Origin: Nannocystis sp.
GTDB lineage: Bacteria > Myxococcota_A > Polyangia > Nannocystales > Nannocystaceae
Assembly (NCBI RefSeq): GCF_016714285.1
Contig: NZ_JADJNN010000003.1
Coordinates: 248,001-312,000, forward strand
Direction: 5' to 3'
DNA: 64,000 bases
Shown here: positions 24,183 through 33,055 of the stretch, piece by piece
Layout: each line of letters opens with the position of its first letter
Position numbering within the stretch: the stretch's first letter is position 1
Program-made: the position numbers and the translations under genes
The notes under the pieces: model-generated
The model's database searches: none
What the model saw: the letters and a program-made list of their open reading frames with translations, nothing else
What the model was told of the DNA's origin: nothing

Positions 24183-26395
24183 AGCCGGAGTCGCTCGTAG
24201 AGGCGGTAGCGCAGGCGGTAGAAGCCGACCTTCTCCTCGACGGCGAGGCCGGCGGCCTCGAGGCGGGTCGAGATCTCCGGGTCGAGCTCGGACAGGGTCT
24301 CGCTGCGCAGGCGACGGATGCCGGCGAGCAGCTCGGGGGCGTTGTGCAGGCGCCGGGCGTAGCGCTGGAGGAAGTCGTCGAACAGGCTGGTGCCCTCGTC
24401 GAGCAGCTCGCTGACGGCGACGCCGCCGGCCAGGTTGGCGCGGTGCATGACGTGGCGGACGAGGTAGGGGTGGCCGCCGAGCAGCTCGGTGAGCGCGGTG
24501 AAGTCCTTGTCGGACCAGCTGAGCCCGTAGAGCCCGGCGAGCTGCTCGATCTGCGCGCGGTTGAAGTCGCCGAGGACGATCGGCGGGGTGAGGTTGAAGG
24601 GCGACTGGGTCGGCCGATCGATCAGGCGCCGCGGCGTGGTGCTGATGCCGAGGATGAAGCGCAGCTTGCCGAGGCGCGCGTCCTGGGCCCACGCGCGCAG
24701 CATGCCGAAGCAGTCGTCCTTGAAGGGCAGGCCCCACACGGCGTCGACGCGGTCGAGCGCCATGATCACCCGCGTGTTGACCAGCGGCAGCACGTTCTCT
24801 CGCATCAGCCGGCCGAGCTTTTGGTTGACGCTGCCGTGCGAGCGCCACAGGGTCGGTACCCAGTCCTCCGGCCCGCCGAGCGCGCCGACGATCTGGAAGG
24901 CGAGCTCGCGGATGAAGCTCGGGTAGTCGGCCCGCGACTCGTGGTCGAAGGTGTCGAGGTTGATGGCGATGACGCGGCAGTCGCCGCCGTCCTGCTGCAT
25001 CACGCAGTTGGTGAGGAACTGGGCGGTCCAGGTCTTGCCGAACTTCTCCGGGCCCCACAGCACGACCGGCGCGCCCGGCTGGTCGAGGTAGTTGAGCGCG
25101 GTGCGCTCCTCCTCGGCGCGGCCGATGTGCCAGCTGTGATTGAAGGGGGCGCCCGGCGGCTGCACGCGCGCGGCGATCGTGAAGTAGATGCCGGAGTCGC
25201 CGACGCTGCCGCCCGAGAGCGAGGTCATGAACTCCGGCACGGGGGCGACCTGCGAGGCGGCGGCGCGCGGGTCCGGGGTCGCGGGCTGCGGCGGTGGCGT
25301 GACGGCGGTGGCCGTCGGAGGCGGCGGTGGCGGCTTGCGGGCGAAGGGCAGCGGCTCGGGGCGGGTGCCCTGGTCGTCGCTGAGCTCGAAGGCGTCGAGG
25401 TCCTGGACGATGCGCCAGTGGCCGGCGGCGTGGCGCCTGGCGACGCGGGGCCACAGGCGCAGGCTGGCCTCGCCGCGGTCGTCGACGGTGATGCGGCCGG
25501 CGGCGTAGCCGTGGCGGCGGTCGAGCTTGCCGTCGCCGAAGCTCTCGAGGCCGAACAGCGAGCTGCCCTGGATCTGGCGCCGCATCGCCGAGCCGCCGAT
25601 GCTGAGCGAGGTGGTCATGTGCTCGTGCATGTGCCCGAACAGGTGGACCGCGAAGCGGCCCGGCGGGACGATCTCGCCGAAGAAGTGCTCGCGCGCCTCC
25701 GACGACAGCCAGTCGGGCGGGTGGTGCGTCATCAGCAGGGTGAAGTCGCAGCGCTTGACCCACGCCGGGCCGTCGCTGTCGCACACGCCGTGCAGCTGGC
25801 GCACGTCGACCGCGAGCTTGCCCTCGTAGTTGCTGCCGGTGAGCTGCAAGAAGGCGCTGTTGAGGCCGATGATGCCGAGGCGCAGATCGTTGCGGGTGAG
25901 CACCGTCGAGAAGTCGCCGGGCAACATCCCGGGCTGGCGCTGGAGGGCGCAGAACGGGTGCCGCTCGTGCCACGCGCTGTAGTTGGCGAAGGCCTGCTCG
26001 ACCAGCTTGCGGTACGGCGAGCTGGCGTCGCGCCAGAACTCGACCTGGACCTCGGGGAAGGCGGGCCAGCGCGCGAGCACGAGGGTCTCGGGGCGGCGCG
26101 GGTCGGGGCGCACGAGGTCATGGTTGCCGGGGACCGTGAGCAGGCTGGGCGTCGAGCCGAGCGCCTTGAGGTGGTCCCACAGCTGGGCGAGGGTGTCGCT
26201 GAGGCGGTTGAACTCCTCGGGCGCGGCGCGCTGGGTGAGGTCGCCAGAGAACAGGACCAGGTCCCACGGGCCGCAGCGCTCGTGCAGCTTCTCGAGGTCG
26301 GTGAACAGGATCTCGCGCACGCCAGGCCACAGCCACCCCTGGGCGTCGAGGCCCTGGTGGAGGTCTGTGAAGTGAAGCCAGCCGAAGGAGCGCAT
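24179..26395 (-). CDS. Calcineurin-like metallophosphoesterase fused to an AAA-like ATPase
   Basis: 738 residues from ATG 26395. Residues 1-~290 are a metallophosphoesterase with all metal ligands visible: D11-L-H13, FSGDL (D52), GNHD (90-93), MTHHPPD and FGHMHEH. A beta-rich segment and a Pro-rich linker (~345-375) follow. The second half is a P-loop ATPase with Walker A GPEKFGKT near 447-454 and a Walker B-like IMALDRVD. Its subdomains match the ATPase of the next gene (LGGHPYLVRHVMHR against TAGHPYMTQRLCDD), so the two proteins are related and may co-assemble. The phosphoesterase could cut nucleic acid or nucleotides, as in other fusions of this fold. Genes overlap by 4 bases. Confidence 0.9.
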   Translation of the reverse strand: MRSFGWLHFTDLHQGLDAQGWLWPGVREILFTDLEKLHERCGPWDLVLFSGDLTQRAAPEEFNRLSDTLAQLWDHLKALGSTPSLLTVPGNHDLVRPDPRRPETLVLARWPAFPEVQVEFWRDASSPYRKLVEQAFANYSAWHERHPFCALQRQPGMLPGDFSTVLTRNDLRLGIIGLNSAFLQLTGSNYEGKLAVDVRQLHGVCDSDGPAWVKRCDFTLLMTHHPPDWLSSEAREHFFGEIVPPGRFAVHLFGHMHEHMTTSLSIGGSAMRRQIQGSSLFGLESFGDGKLDRRHGYAAGRITVDDRGEASLRLWPRVARRHAAGHWRIVQDLDAFELSDDQGTRPEPLPFARKPPPPPPTATAVTPPPQPATPDPRAAASQVAPVPEFMTSLSGGSVGDSGIYFTIAARVQPPGAPFNHSWHIGRAEEERTALNYLDQPGAPVVLWGPEKFGKTWTAQFLTNCVMQQDGGDCRVIAINLDTFDHESRADYPSFIRELAFQIVGALGGPEDWVPTLWRSHGSVNQKLGRLMRENVLPLVNTRVIMALDRVDAVWGLPFKDDCFGMLRAWAQDARLGKLRFILGISTTPRRLIDRPTQSPFNLTPPIVLGDFNRAQIEQLAGLYGLSWSDKDFTALTELLGGHPYLVRHVMHRANLAGGVAVSELLDEGTSLFDDFLQRYARRLHNAPELLAGIRRLRSETLSELDPEISTRLEAAGLAVEEKVGFYRLRYRLYERLRL

Positions 26396-26708
26396 AACCA
26401 AGAGCTTCGGAGTGTATCATCCGCGATGTGTGCGGCAGGGCAGGGGCGTTCTCGCGGTGATTGTCCGGCGCAGGGCCGCAGCAATCAGCGATGATGAGGA
26501 TCGTCGCCGCGACGGGTGATCGGAGGTTGTGACGCGCTGGCCTCAGCTGCTGCTACCCGGTTGGGGGGGCACGAGGCCAGGGTGCTGTCTACGCCCGGGA
26601 CGCCGCGTCGGCTTCCAGAGCTGCGCCCGCATGCCGCCCACCTGCGCCGCGGGTGTGCAGCGATGGCGCGCATTCTTGCGCTTCGAGGCCTAGGCAGACG
26701 CGAGCCGC
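26396..26708. other. Divergent intergenic region without a gene
   Basis: 313 bases between the phosphoesterase-ATPase gene (minus) and the TonB-dependent receptor (plus). No convincing promoter pair, RNA or repeat is visible. A GATACA hexamer at about 26410-26415 (minus) is the only weak -10 candidate. Confidence 0.4.
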
Positions 26709-29444
26709 ATGAGCGATGCTCTCGCCACCGTGCGCGGCCCCCCTCGATGGCTGGTGATCGCGGCCCTGATGGGGCCCGCCCTGCAAGCGCACGCGCGGGC
26801 CCAGGACGCCTTGCCTACGGGGTCCGGTGAGCTGGTCCAACCTGTCCTGCAGAACAGCGCCGAGATCAGCTATCCGGAGGCGCTGCGGCGCCTCGACCCG
26901 CCGCCGCAGGGGCGCGTGCTCATCAAGCTGGTGGTCGGGGTCGACGGCGTGCCGCGGGAGCTCGAGCTGGCCCTGCGCGTGCACCCGGAGCTCGACCAGC
27001 TCGCGCTCGCGGCCGCGGGGGCGCTGCGCTACAGCCCGGGTCTCTACAAGGGACGTCCGATCGAGGTCGTGCTGTCGGTGGCGATCGACATCGCCGCGCC
27101 GCCGCCCCTGCCGCCCGAGCCCGTCGAGCCAGCTCCGCCCGCCGCGGAGCCGGGGCCCGCGATCGAGCCAGATGCGGCCGGTCCCGAGCCGGTGGCGCAG
27201 GGACCCGTGCGCATGCAAGGGCTCTTGCTCGAGGCCGGTCAGCGCACGCCGGTGTCGGGCGCGAGCGTGCTGGTGATCCCGGCGGAGGCCGACGCCGAGG
27301 TCGGCGAGGTGCGCAAGAAGGACTACGGCGAGGCGCCGACGCCAGCCTGGCAGCAGCGGGTGTTCACGGGCGAGGACGGCGGCTTCGAGCTGCGCGGGCT
27401 GCCGGACGGCAAGGTCCGGGTCATCGTGCTGGCGCAGGGCTTCGAGCGCCTCGAGTACGTAGAGGAGATCGCGAAGGGCGGGCGCCTCGAGGTCAAGTAC
27501 TTCCAGCGGCGGATGGTCGTGAACCCCTACCGCACGGTGGTGGCGAGCCGACGCAACGAGCCGGAGGAGGTGTCGCGGCGGACGATCACGGTGCAGGAGA
27601 TCAACAACCTGCCGGGCACGCAGGGCGACGCGCTCAAGGCGATCCAGAACTTTCCCGGCGTGGCCCGGCCGCCCTTCGGCGCCGGCCTGCTGGTCATCCG
27701 CGGCGCGGCGCCGGCCGACTCCCGCACTTACCTCGGCTACCACGAGATCCCGCAGCTGTTCCACTTCGGCGCGCTGTCCTCGACCTTCAACTCGGACATC
27801 CTCGCGCAGATCGACTTCCTGCCCGGCAACTTCGACAGCCGCTTCGGCGACGCGATCGGCGGCATCATCAACGTCAACCCGCGCAAGGGCCGACGCGACG
27901 GGGTCCACGGCTACGTCGACGCCGACCTGTTCGACGCCGGCGTGCTTCTCGAGGGCAAGGTCGGCAAGGGGAGCTTCGCGCTGTCGGGGCGCCGCAGCTA
28001 CATCGACGGGGTGCTCAAGGTGGCGGTGCCGAAGGACGCGGGCCTCGGGCTGACGCAGGCGCCGCGCTACTACGACTACCAGGCGCTGTTCGACTACCCG
28101 CTCGGCGGCGGCGAGTTCTCGATCCGCTGGTTCGGCTCCGACGACCGCTTCAAGCTGATCGCCACCCCGCCCAACGACACCGCGGACACCGGCAGCAACA
28201 GCGCCCAGACGGCGATCCTGTTCCACCGCTTCGACGTCATCTACCGCAAGCAGCAGGGGCCGTGGGACTTCCTGATCACGCCGTCGTTCAACTACCAGCG
28301 GCTCAGCGGCAAGTTCGGCAACCTGTTCGAGTTCGACTTCCCGAACACCGGCTTCTCGTTCCGCAGCGAGGCGGCGCGGCAGATCAGCGAGCGCTTCGCG
28401 CTGCGCCTCGGCACCGAGCTGCAGGCCGGCCGCTACAACATCGACGCGCGCGCCCCGGGCTTCCCGGCGGCGGCGGGCCTCGGCGGCACCGGCGTGTTCA
28501 ACGTCGGCGACCTCGCCCAGTCCTACGCGACCCCGGCGATGTACGCGACCGGAACGATCCAGCTCGGCGAGCGCTTCACCCTGCTGCCGGGCGTGCGCAC
28601 GGCCTACTACGCGTTGCTGGTGAAGAAGGCCACGGTCGACCCGCGCCTGCGCTTCATGTGGCAGGTCGGCGAGGAGACGACGATCAAGGGCGGCGTCGGC
28701 CTCTACAGCCAGATCCCCGATCTCATCAGCCTGAACCCGATCTGGGGCAACCCGCGGGCCAGCGTCGAGCGAGCGGTGCACACCAGCCTCGGCGTGCTGC
28801 ACACCTTCTCGAATCTCGGCCTGAGCGTCGAGGTGACCGGCTTCTACAAGTATGTGTTCGACCGCTCGACGCAGTCGACGCGGATCATCCGCGCCCCCGA
28901 CGACACGCTGCGCCTCGAGAACTTCGCTAACCAGGGGATCGGCCAGATCTTCGGCGGCGAGTTCCTGCTGCGCAAGGCGCTGACCAAGAAGTTCTTCGGC
29001 TGGGTCAGCTACACGCTGATGCGCAGCGTCGTGCAGGAGAAGCCGGGCGCGAAGTACACGCCCTTCGCCTTCGACCAGCCGCACATCCTCACGGTGATCG
29101 CGGTGTACAAGCTGCCGCGCGGGTGGCAGGTCGGCGGCCGCTTCCGCCTCGTCAGCGGCAACCCGACCACGCTGTACAAGGACGGGGTGTTCAACAGCGA
29201 GGACGGCGGCTACCTCAATGCCCGCGGCACGCAGGGCCGGCTGCCGACCTTCCACCAGCTCGACCTCCGCGTCGACAAGACCTTCACGTACAAGCGCGTG
29301 ATGGTGAACGTCTACCTCGACGTGATCAACGTGTACAACCATCAGAACCCCGAGGCGATCGTGTACAGCTACAACCTGCAGCAGAATACTGTCCAGGCCG
29401 GCTTGCCGATCATCCCGTCGCTCGGGGTCCGGCTCGAGTTCTAA
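26709..29444 (+). CDS. TonB-dependent outer membrane receptor with fused N-terminal TonB C-terminal-like domain
   Basis: 911 residues. A signal peptide (to about 32) is followed by residues ~45-120 resembling the C-terminal domain of TonB itself (SYPEALRRLDPPPQGRVLIKLVVGVDG ... ALRYSPGLYKGRPIEV). A Pro/Glu-rich spacer (~125-165) and a carboxypeptidase-regulatory-like domain (~170-265, FELRGLPDGKVRVIV) come next. A plug domain (TVVASRRNEPEEVSRRT ... LPGTQGDALKAIQNFPGV ... LVIRGA) leads to a beta barrel ending in VRLEF with a C-terminal aromatic residue. TonB-dependent receptors import large scarce substrates; a TonB-like domain on the receptor side is a recurrent myxobacterial arrangement whose mechanism I do not know. 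Codons end mostly in C, unlike the G-ending genes at 6-20 kb. Confidence 0.93.
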   Translation: MSDALATVRGPPRWLVIAALMGPALQAHARAQDALPTGSGELVQPVLQNSAEISYPEALRRLDPPPQGRVLIKLVVGVDGVPRELELALRVHPELDQLALAAAGALRYSPGLYKGRPIEVVLSVAIDIAAPPPLPPEPVEPAPPAAEPGPAIEPDAAGPEPVAQGPVRMQGLLLEAGQRTPVSGASVLVIPAEADAEVGEVRKKDYGEAPTPAWQQRVFTGEDGGFELRGLPDGKVRVIVLAQGFERLEYVEEIAKGGRLEVKYFQRRMVVNPYRTVVASRRNEPEEVSRRTITVQEINNLPGTQGDALKAIQNFPGVARPPFGAGLLVIRGAAPADSRTYLGYHEIPQLFHFGALSSTFNSDILAQIDFLPGNFDSRFGDAIGGIINVNPRKGRRDGVHGYVDADLFDAGVLLEGKVGKGSFALSGRRSYIDGVLKVAVPKDAGLGLTQAPRYYDYQALFDYPLGGGEFSIRWFGSDDRFKLIATPPNDTADTGSNSAQTAILFHRFDVIYRKQQGPWDFLITPSFNYQRLSGKFGNLFEFDFPNTGFSFRSEAARQISERFALRLGTELQAGRYNIDARAPGFPAAAGLGGTGVFNVGDLAQSYATPAMYATGTIQLGERFTLLPGVRTAYYALLVKKATVDPRLRFMWQVGEETTIKGGVGLYSQIPDLISLNPIWGNPRASVERAVHTSLGVLHTFSNLGLSVEVTGFYKYVFDRSTQSTRIIRAPDDTLRLENFANQGIGQIFGGEFLLRKALTKKFFGWVSYTLMRSVVQEKPGAKYTPFAFDQPHILTVIAVYKLPRGWQVGGRFRLVSGNPTTLYKDGVFNSEDGGYLNARGTQGRLPTFHQLDLRVDKTFTYKRVMVNVYLDVINVYNHQNPEAIVYSYNLQQNTVQAGLPIIPSLGVRLEF

Positions 29445-29506
29445 GGCCGGGCCCGCCTCGGGCGGAGTGACTCCGGCGAGTGACGCGGGCCGAGTAAATC
29501 GGGCCC

Positions 29507-29534
29507 TTGACAGGTCCAGCGACGGTTTTAGTTT
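29507..29534 (+). promoter_or_regulatory. Promoter of the hsp20 pair
   Basis: TTGACA (29507-29512), a 16-base spacer and TAGTTT (29529-29534), about 117 bases before the first Hsp20 ATG. The dnaJ gene has the same pattern (TTGACAGG ... TTTAGnTT), so a shared heat-shock signal is plausible. Confidence 0.5.
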
Positions 29535-29651
29535 GGCGGCCGAGACGAGGCGAGCGCGCGGACCGGATGCTCCGGAGCGCAGGCCGCCCGCAGCCACCGA
29601 CTGATCATCGCTCGTCCGCGCTGCGCGCGACGGGCCAGGAGAACGCACACC

Positions 29652-30092
29652 ATGCTCACCTACTGGATGGACCTCAACGACCCGTTCCGCGCCTTTGACA
29701 ACGTTCGTCGGCGCATGGGCCAGGTGCTCCGCGACTACGACGAGAGCGCCGGTCCGCGTGCCCGCGCGAGCTACCCGCACGCCAGCCTGCGCGACACCAA
29801 GGAGGCCTTCGTGCTCACCGCCGAGGTGCCCGGCGTCGCCGAGGCCGACCTCAAGATCACCGCGACCCACGACAGCCTCACCGTCAGCGGCGAGCGCAAG
29901 ACCGGCGCGCCCGAGGGCTACGCGGTCCACCGTGAGGAGCGCGGCGCGCTCCGCTTCGCCCGCAGCTTCGCCCTGCCGGCGAAGATCGACGTCGAGAAGA
30001 TCACCGCCGGCCTCAAGCACGGCGTGTTGACGGTCACCATGCCGAAGCACCCGGAGTCGCAGCCCAAGGCCATCACCGTGAAGGCCCAGTGA
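29652..30092 (+). CDS. Hsp20/alpha-crystallin small heat-shock protein
   Basis: 146 residues. The alpha-crystallin domain spans ~40-140, with LRDTKEAFVLTAEVPGVAEADLKI, DSLTVSGERK, and LKHGVLTVTMPK, which contains the usual GVL motif near the C-terminus. Small heat-shock proteins form oligomers that hold unfolding proteins for refolding by DnaK/DnaJ. The residues before the domain contain MDLNDPFRAFDNVRRRM, a typical hsp20 N-terminal helix. GGAG lies about 8 bases before the ATG. First of two adjacent Hsp20 genes, 47 bases apart, probably one operon. Confidence 0.95.
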   Translation: MLTYWMDLNDPFRAFDNVRRRMGQVLRDYDESAGPRARASYPHASLRDTKEAFVLTAEVPGVAEADLKITATHDSLTVSGERKTGAPEGYAVHREERGALRFARSFALPAKIDVEKITAGLKHGVLTVTMPKHPESQPKAITVKAQ

Positions 30093-30139
30093 GCGCGTCC
30101 CATTCGCCCCGCTTCACCCATCTGAGGAGGAATTTCGTC

Positions 30140-30526
30140 ATGTCCCAGGTCAACAACATCGTCACCCACAAGCCGTCTGCGGCCGAGCCCACGACCAACC
30201 GCCCGGTGGTCGCCCCCGCGGTCGACATCTACGAGAATGCCCGCGAGTACCTGGTCCTCGCCGACCTGCCCGGCGTGGCGCACGACGGCGTGCAGATCCA
30301 CTTCGAGGGCGGGGAGCTCAGCCTCGCCGCGAGCCGCCCGGACGACAAGGCCAGCGACTACCTCGGCAGTGAGATCGTCGACGCCGACTACCGCCGCGTG
30401 TTTCGCATCCCGGAGACGGTCGACACCGACAAGATCGAGGCCAGGCTGGTCGACGGGGTGCTGCACCTCGTGCTGCCCAAGACCGGCAAGGCCGGCCCGC
30501 GCCAGATCACCGTCAAGATGCACTGA
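30140..30526 (+). CDS. Second Hsp20/alpha-crystallin small heat-shock protein
   Basis: 128 residues from ATG 30140, chosen over an earlier in-frame ATG because AGGAGG at 30125-30130 is well spaced to it. The alpha-crystallin domain occupies ~28-128 (VDIYENAREYLVLADLPGV, HFEGGELSLAAS, RLVDGVLHLVLPK). It is more acidic than its upstream partner and lacks its N-terminal helix, so the two may form a mixed oligomer of unlike subunits, as known for other bacteria with paired hsp20 genes. Likely co-transcribed with the first gene. Confidence 0.95.
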   Translation: MSQVNNIVTHKPSAAEPTTNRPVVAPAVDIYENAREYLVLADLPGVAHDGVQIHFEGGELSLAASRPDDKASDYLGSEIVDADYRRVFRIPETVDTDKIEARLVDGVLHLVLPKTGKAGPRQITVKMH

Positions 30527-30780
30527 GCCGACGCAGGCCAGGCGTCGTCCCTCGTGCGGCCTCCCGTGACCGGTGAGGCTGCGCGGGGGCGCGGCCTTGT
30601 CGGGGTCGGCATGACCGAGACCTCGCGAGGTTGAGCACGGGCGATCGGTATTCGCGCGCGTCGCTCGGGCGAACGAGGCTGTGGTGGGCGCGGCCGGGCG
30701 CGGCGAAGGGCCGGTCCCCGGGCCGCACTGATGCGGTACCATCCCTCGCCCCGGCGCCCGGCGTCGCGGCAAGGAGTGGC

Positions 30781-33052
30781 ATGAACATCCCGGTCCTCAC
30801 CTCGCGCATCGACTCGGTGACCGTGTATCGCCAGGGGGCGCTGGTCTGTCGCACGGCGATCGTGCTGGCGGCGCAGCCAGTGCCGCCGCAGATCAAGCTG
30901 GTCAACCTGCCGCTCAGCCTCGACGACGGCAGCGTGCGCGTGCGGGTCGAGGGCGAGGGCAGCGACCTCCCGGTGGCCAGCGACGTGCGCGTGGCGCTCG
31001 ACCTCGCGGTGACCGAGCAAGACCTGCCGCCGCCGGATGACGAGGCGCTCAAGGCGGCGCGGCGCGCCGTGGCGGAGATCGCCGAGCGCCTCGCGCAGCT
31101 CCGCGGGCAGCGGCGCCGCTTCGAGCGGCTGCAGGTGTTCGAGCGCCCGGCCAACAAGCGCGGGCAGCCCCCGCTGGCCTCGCCGGTGCGCGCGCGCCTG
31201 GCTCTGCTCGAGTTCCGGGCCAAGGCGATCGCCGGGCTCGACGAGCGCATCCACGACGCGCTCGCGCAGGAGCGGCGCGCCGTCCAGGTGAAGGAGGACC
31301 TCGAGCACCGCCAGCGGGCCGCGTCGAAGGCCCGCCAGGCCAAGCCGCACGAGCTGCGCAAGGCGGCGCTCATCGCCCTCCGCGGCCACGTCACGCCGAC
31401 GGCCCCGGTCCGCATCGTGATCGAGTACATGGTCCCGGGGGCGCGCTGGGCCCCGTCGTACGCGATCTCCCTCAGCAAGGACATGACCCAGGCCAGCGTG
31501 TCCGTGCGGGCCGTGGTCGCCCAGAGCACCGGCGAGGATTGGCACGCGGCCAAGCTCACCCTGTCCACCGCCGACATCCAGCGCTGGACCGAGCTGCCCG
31601 AGCTGCAGGTGCTCCGCATCGGTCGGCGCCAGCCGCCCGTGCAGCGCCGCGGCTGGCGGGCCCCGCCCGCCGGTGCCGCCGAGCTCTACGCCGACTTCGA
31701 CCGCTTCCTCGCCGCGGGCCCGAGTTCAACGCCCCCGCCGGCGAAGCCGCGGCCCGCCGTCGGCCACGCGCGCGCCGAGCCGAGCCCGGACCTCGACGCG
31801 CTGGCGATGCTCAGCGACGACGACGAGCAGCCGTCCTTCGACGGCGCGGCGCCGATGAGCACCCGCAGCGGCAGCGTCGAGCGGCGCAAGGAGGCCATCG
31901 TCGCGAGGCCGGCGCCGATGCCGTCGGCCCCGCCGATGCCCGTCAGCGCCGATGGCCCCGCCGGCACCGATGCCCCCCCAGCAGGCCGCGCCTGTATCCG
32001 CCAGCTACGCGCCGATGCGGGCCCAGGCGGCGTCGGTCGCCGCGCCGAAGGGCGCGATGCCTCTGCCGGGCGCGCTCGGGCGCGGCGGCGGCTTCGGCGG
32101 CCTCCCCGAGGGCGGAGGCGGGGGCGGGCCCGCCGGGTTCCAGGCGCTGGCTCCGGAGCCCGAGCACGAGGCTGCGCCGGAGCAGCTCGCGTACGGCGAC
32201 CTGCGCATGCCTGACCCAAAGGACAGCCGCCGCGGCAGCCTGATCGTCAGCCAGCGACGCGAGCGCTACCTCGAGATGTTGTGGGTCCGCGAGGTCACCC
32301 GCGAGATCGACGTCGTCGCCCTCATCGACGGGGCGATCCACACGGCCCACCGCGCCGGCCAGGGCGGGCCGCCGCCGCGGCATCACCTCGCGAGCTCGCA
32401 GGGCGGCTTCGACTACGTGTACGCGGCCGACGGCACCGTCGACATCCCCAGCGACGGCGTCTTCCACGGCATCCCGCTGATGTCTCGCTCGGCGCCGATC
32501 GAGCTCGGCTACATCGTGGTGCCGCGCGAGAGCACCGACGTGTTCCGTCACGTCAAGCTCAAGAACCCGCTCGACGCCCCGCTGCTGCCCGGCCCCGCCG
32601 ACATTTACATCGGCGGCGACTACCTGCTCAGCACCGACCTGCGCCTCGCCCCGCCGCGCGGCGAGCTGAAGATCGGCCTCGGCGTCGAGCAGGCGATCAA
32701 GGTCTCGCGCAACACCAGCTTCGCCGAGGAGAGCGCCGGCCTGATGGGCGGCTCGCTCGCGCTGCGCCACGAGATCACGATCGAGGTCGCCAACCGGCGC
32801 GAGCGTCCGGTCAACGTCGAGGTCCACGAGCGCCTGCCCACGCTGCGCGAGCGCGAGGACGAGATCCAGCTCGACCTCGCGGCCGTCGATCCGGCCTGGA
32901 CCGCGTTCGAGCCCGACGACTACCCGCTCAAGGGCGGCCACCGCTGGCAGATCCAGGTGCCCGCGGCTCAGCAGAAGAAGCTGCGTGTCGTCTACGTGAT
33001 CAAGATCTCCGCCAAGAAGGAACTGGTCGGCGGCAACCGTCGGGAGCAATGA
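30781..33052 (+). CDS. DUF4139-family (mucoidy inhibitor MuiA-like) protein, frameshifted in this sequence
   Basis: Two overlapping frames make one protein. The first (ATG 30781, AAGGAG four bases upstream) reads the N-terminal DUF4140-like part and the start of DUF4139 (VTVYRQGALVCR ... YMVPGARWAPSYAI ... STGEDWHAAKLTLSTA), then runs on as nonsense to 32214. The second is open from 31952 to 33052 and supplies the rest (VVPRESTDVFRHVKLKNPLDAPLLPGP ... QIQVPAAQQKKLRVVY). A switch of frame is needed between ~31925 and 31980, in a Pro/Ala-rich linker containing seven consecutive C (31973-31979). One C fewer would join them into ~756 residues. DUF4139 proteins are beta-rich with a coiled coil; their biochemical role is not established. 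The next gene is a paralogue, 4 bases away. Confidence 0.8.
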
Positions 33053-33055
33053 GCC

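Noticed and set aside
26589..30050. Very long open frame (about 1150 codons) opposite the TonB receptor and Hsp20 genes
   Set aside because: It is the antisense of conserved genes; the translation is low-complexity Arg/Ala/Val-rich with no motif. Long antisense frames are expected at this GC content.
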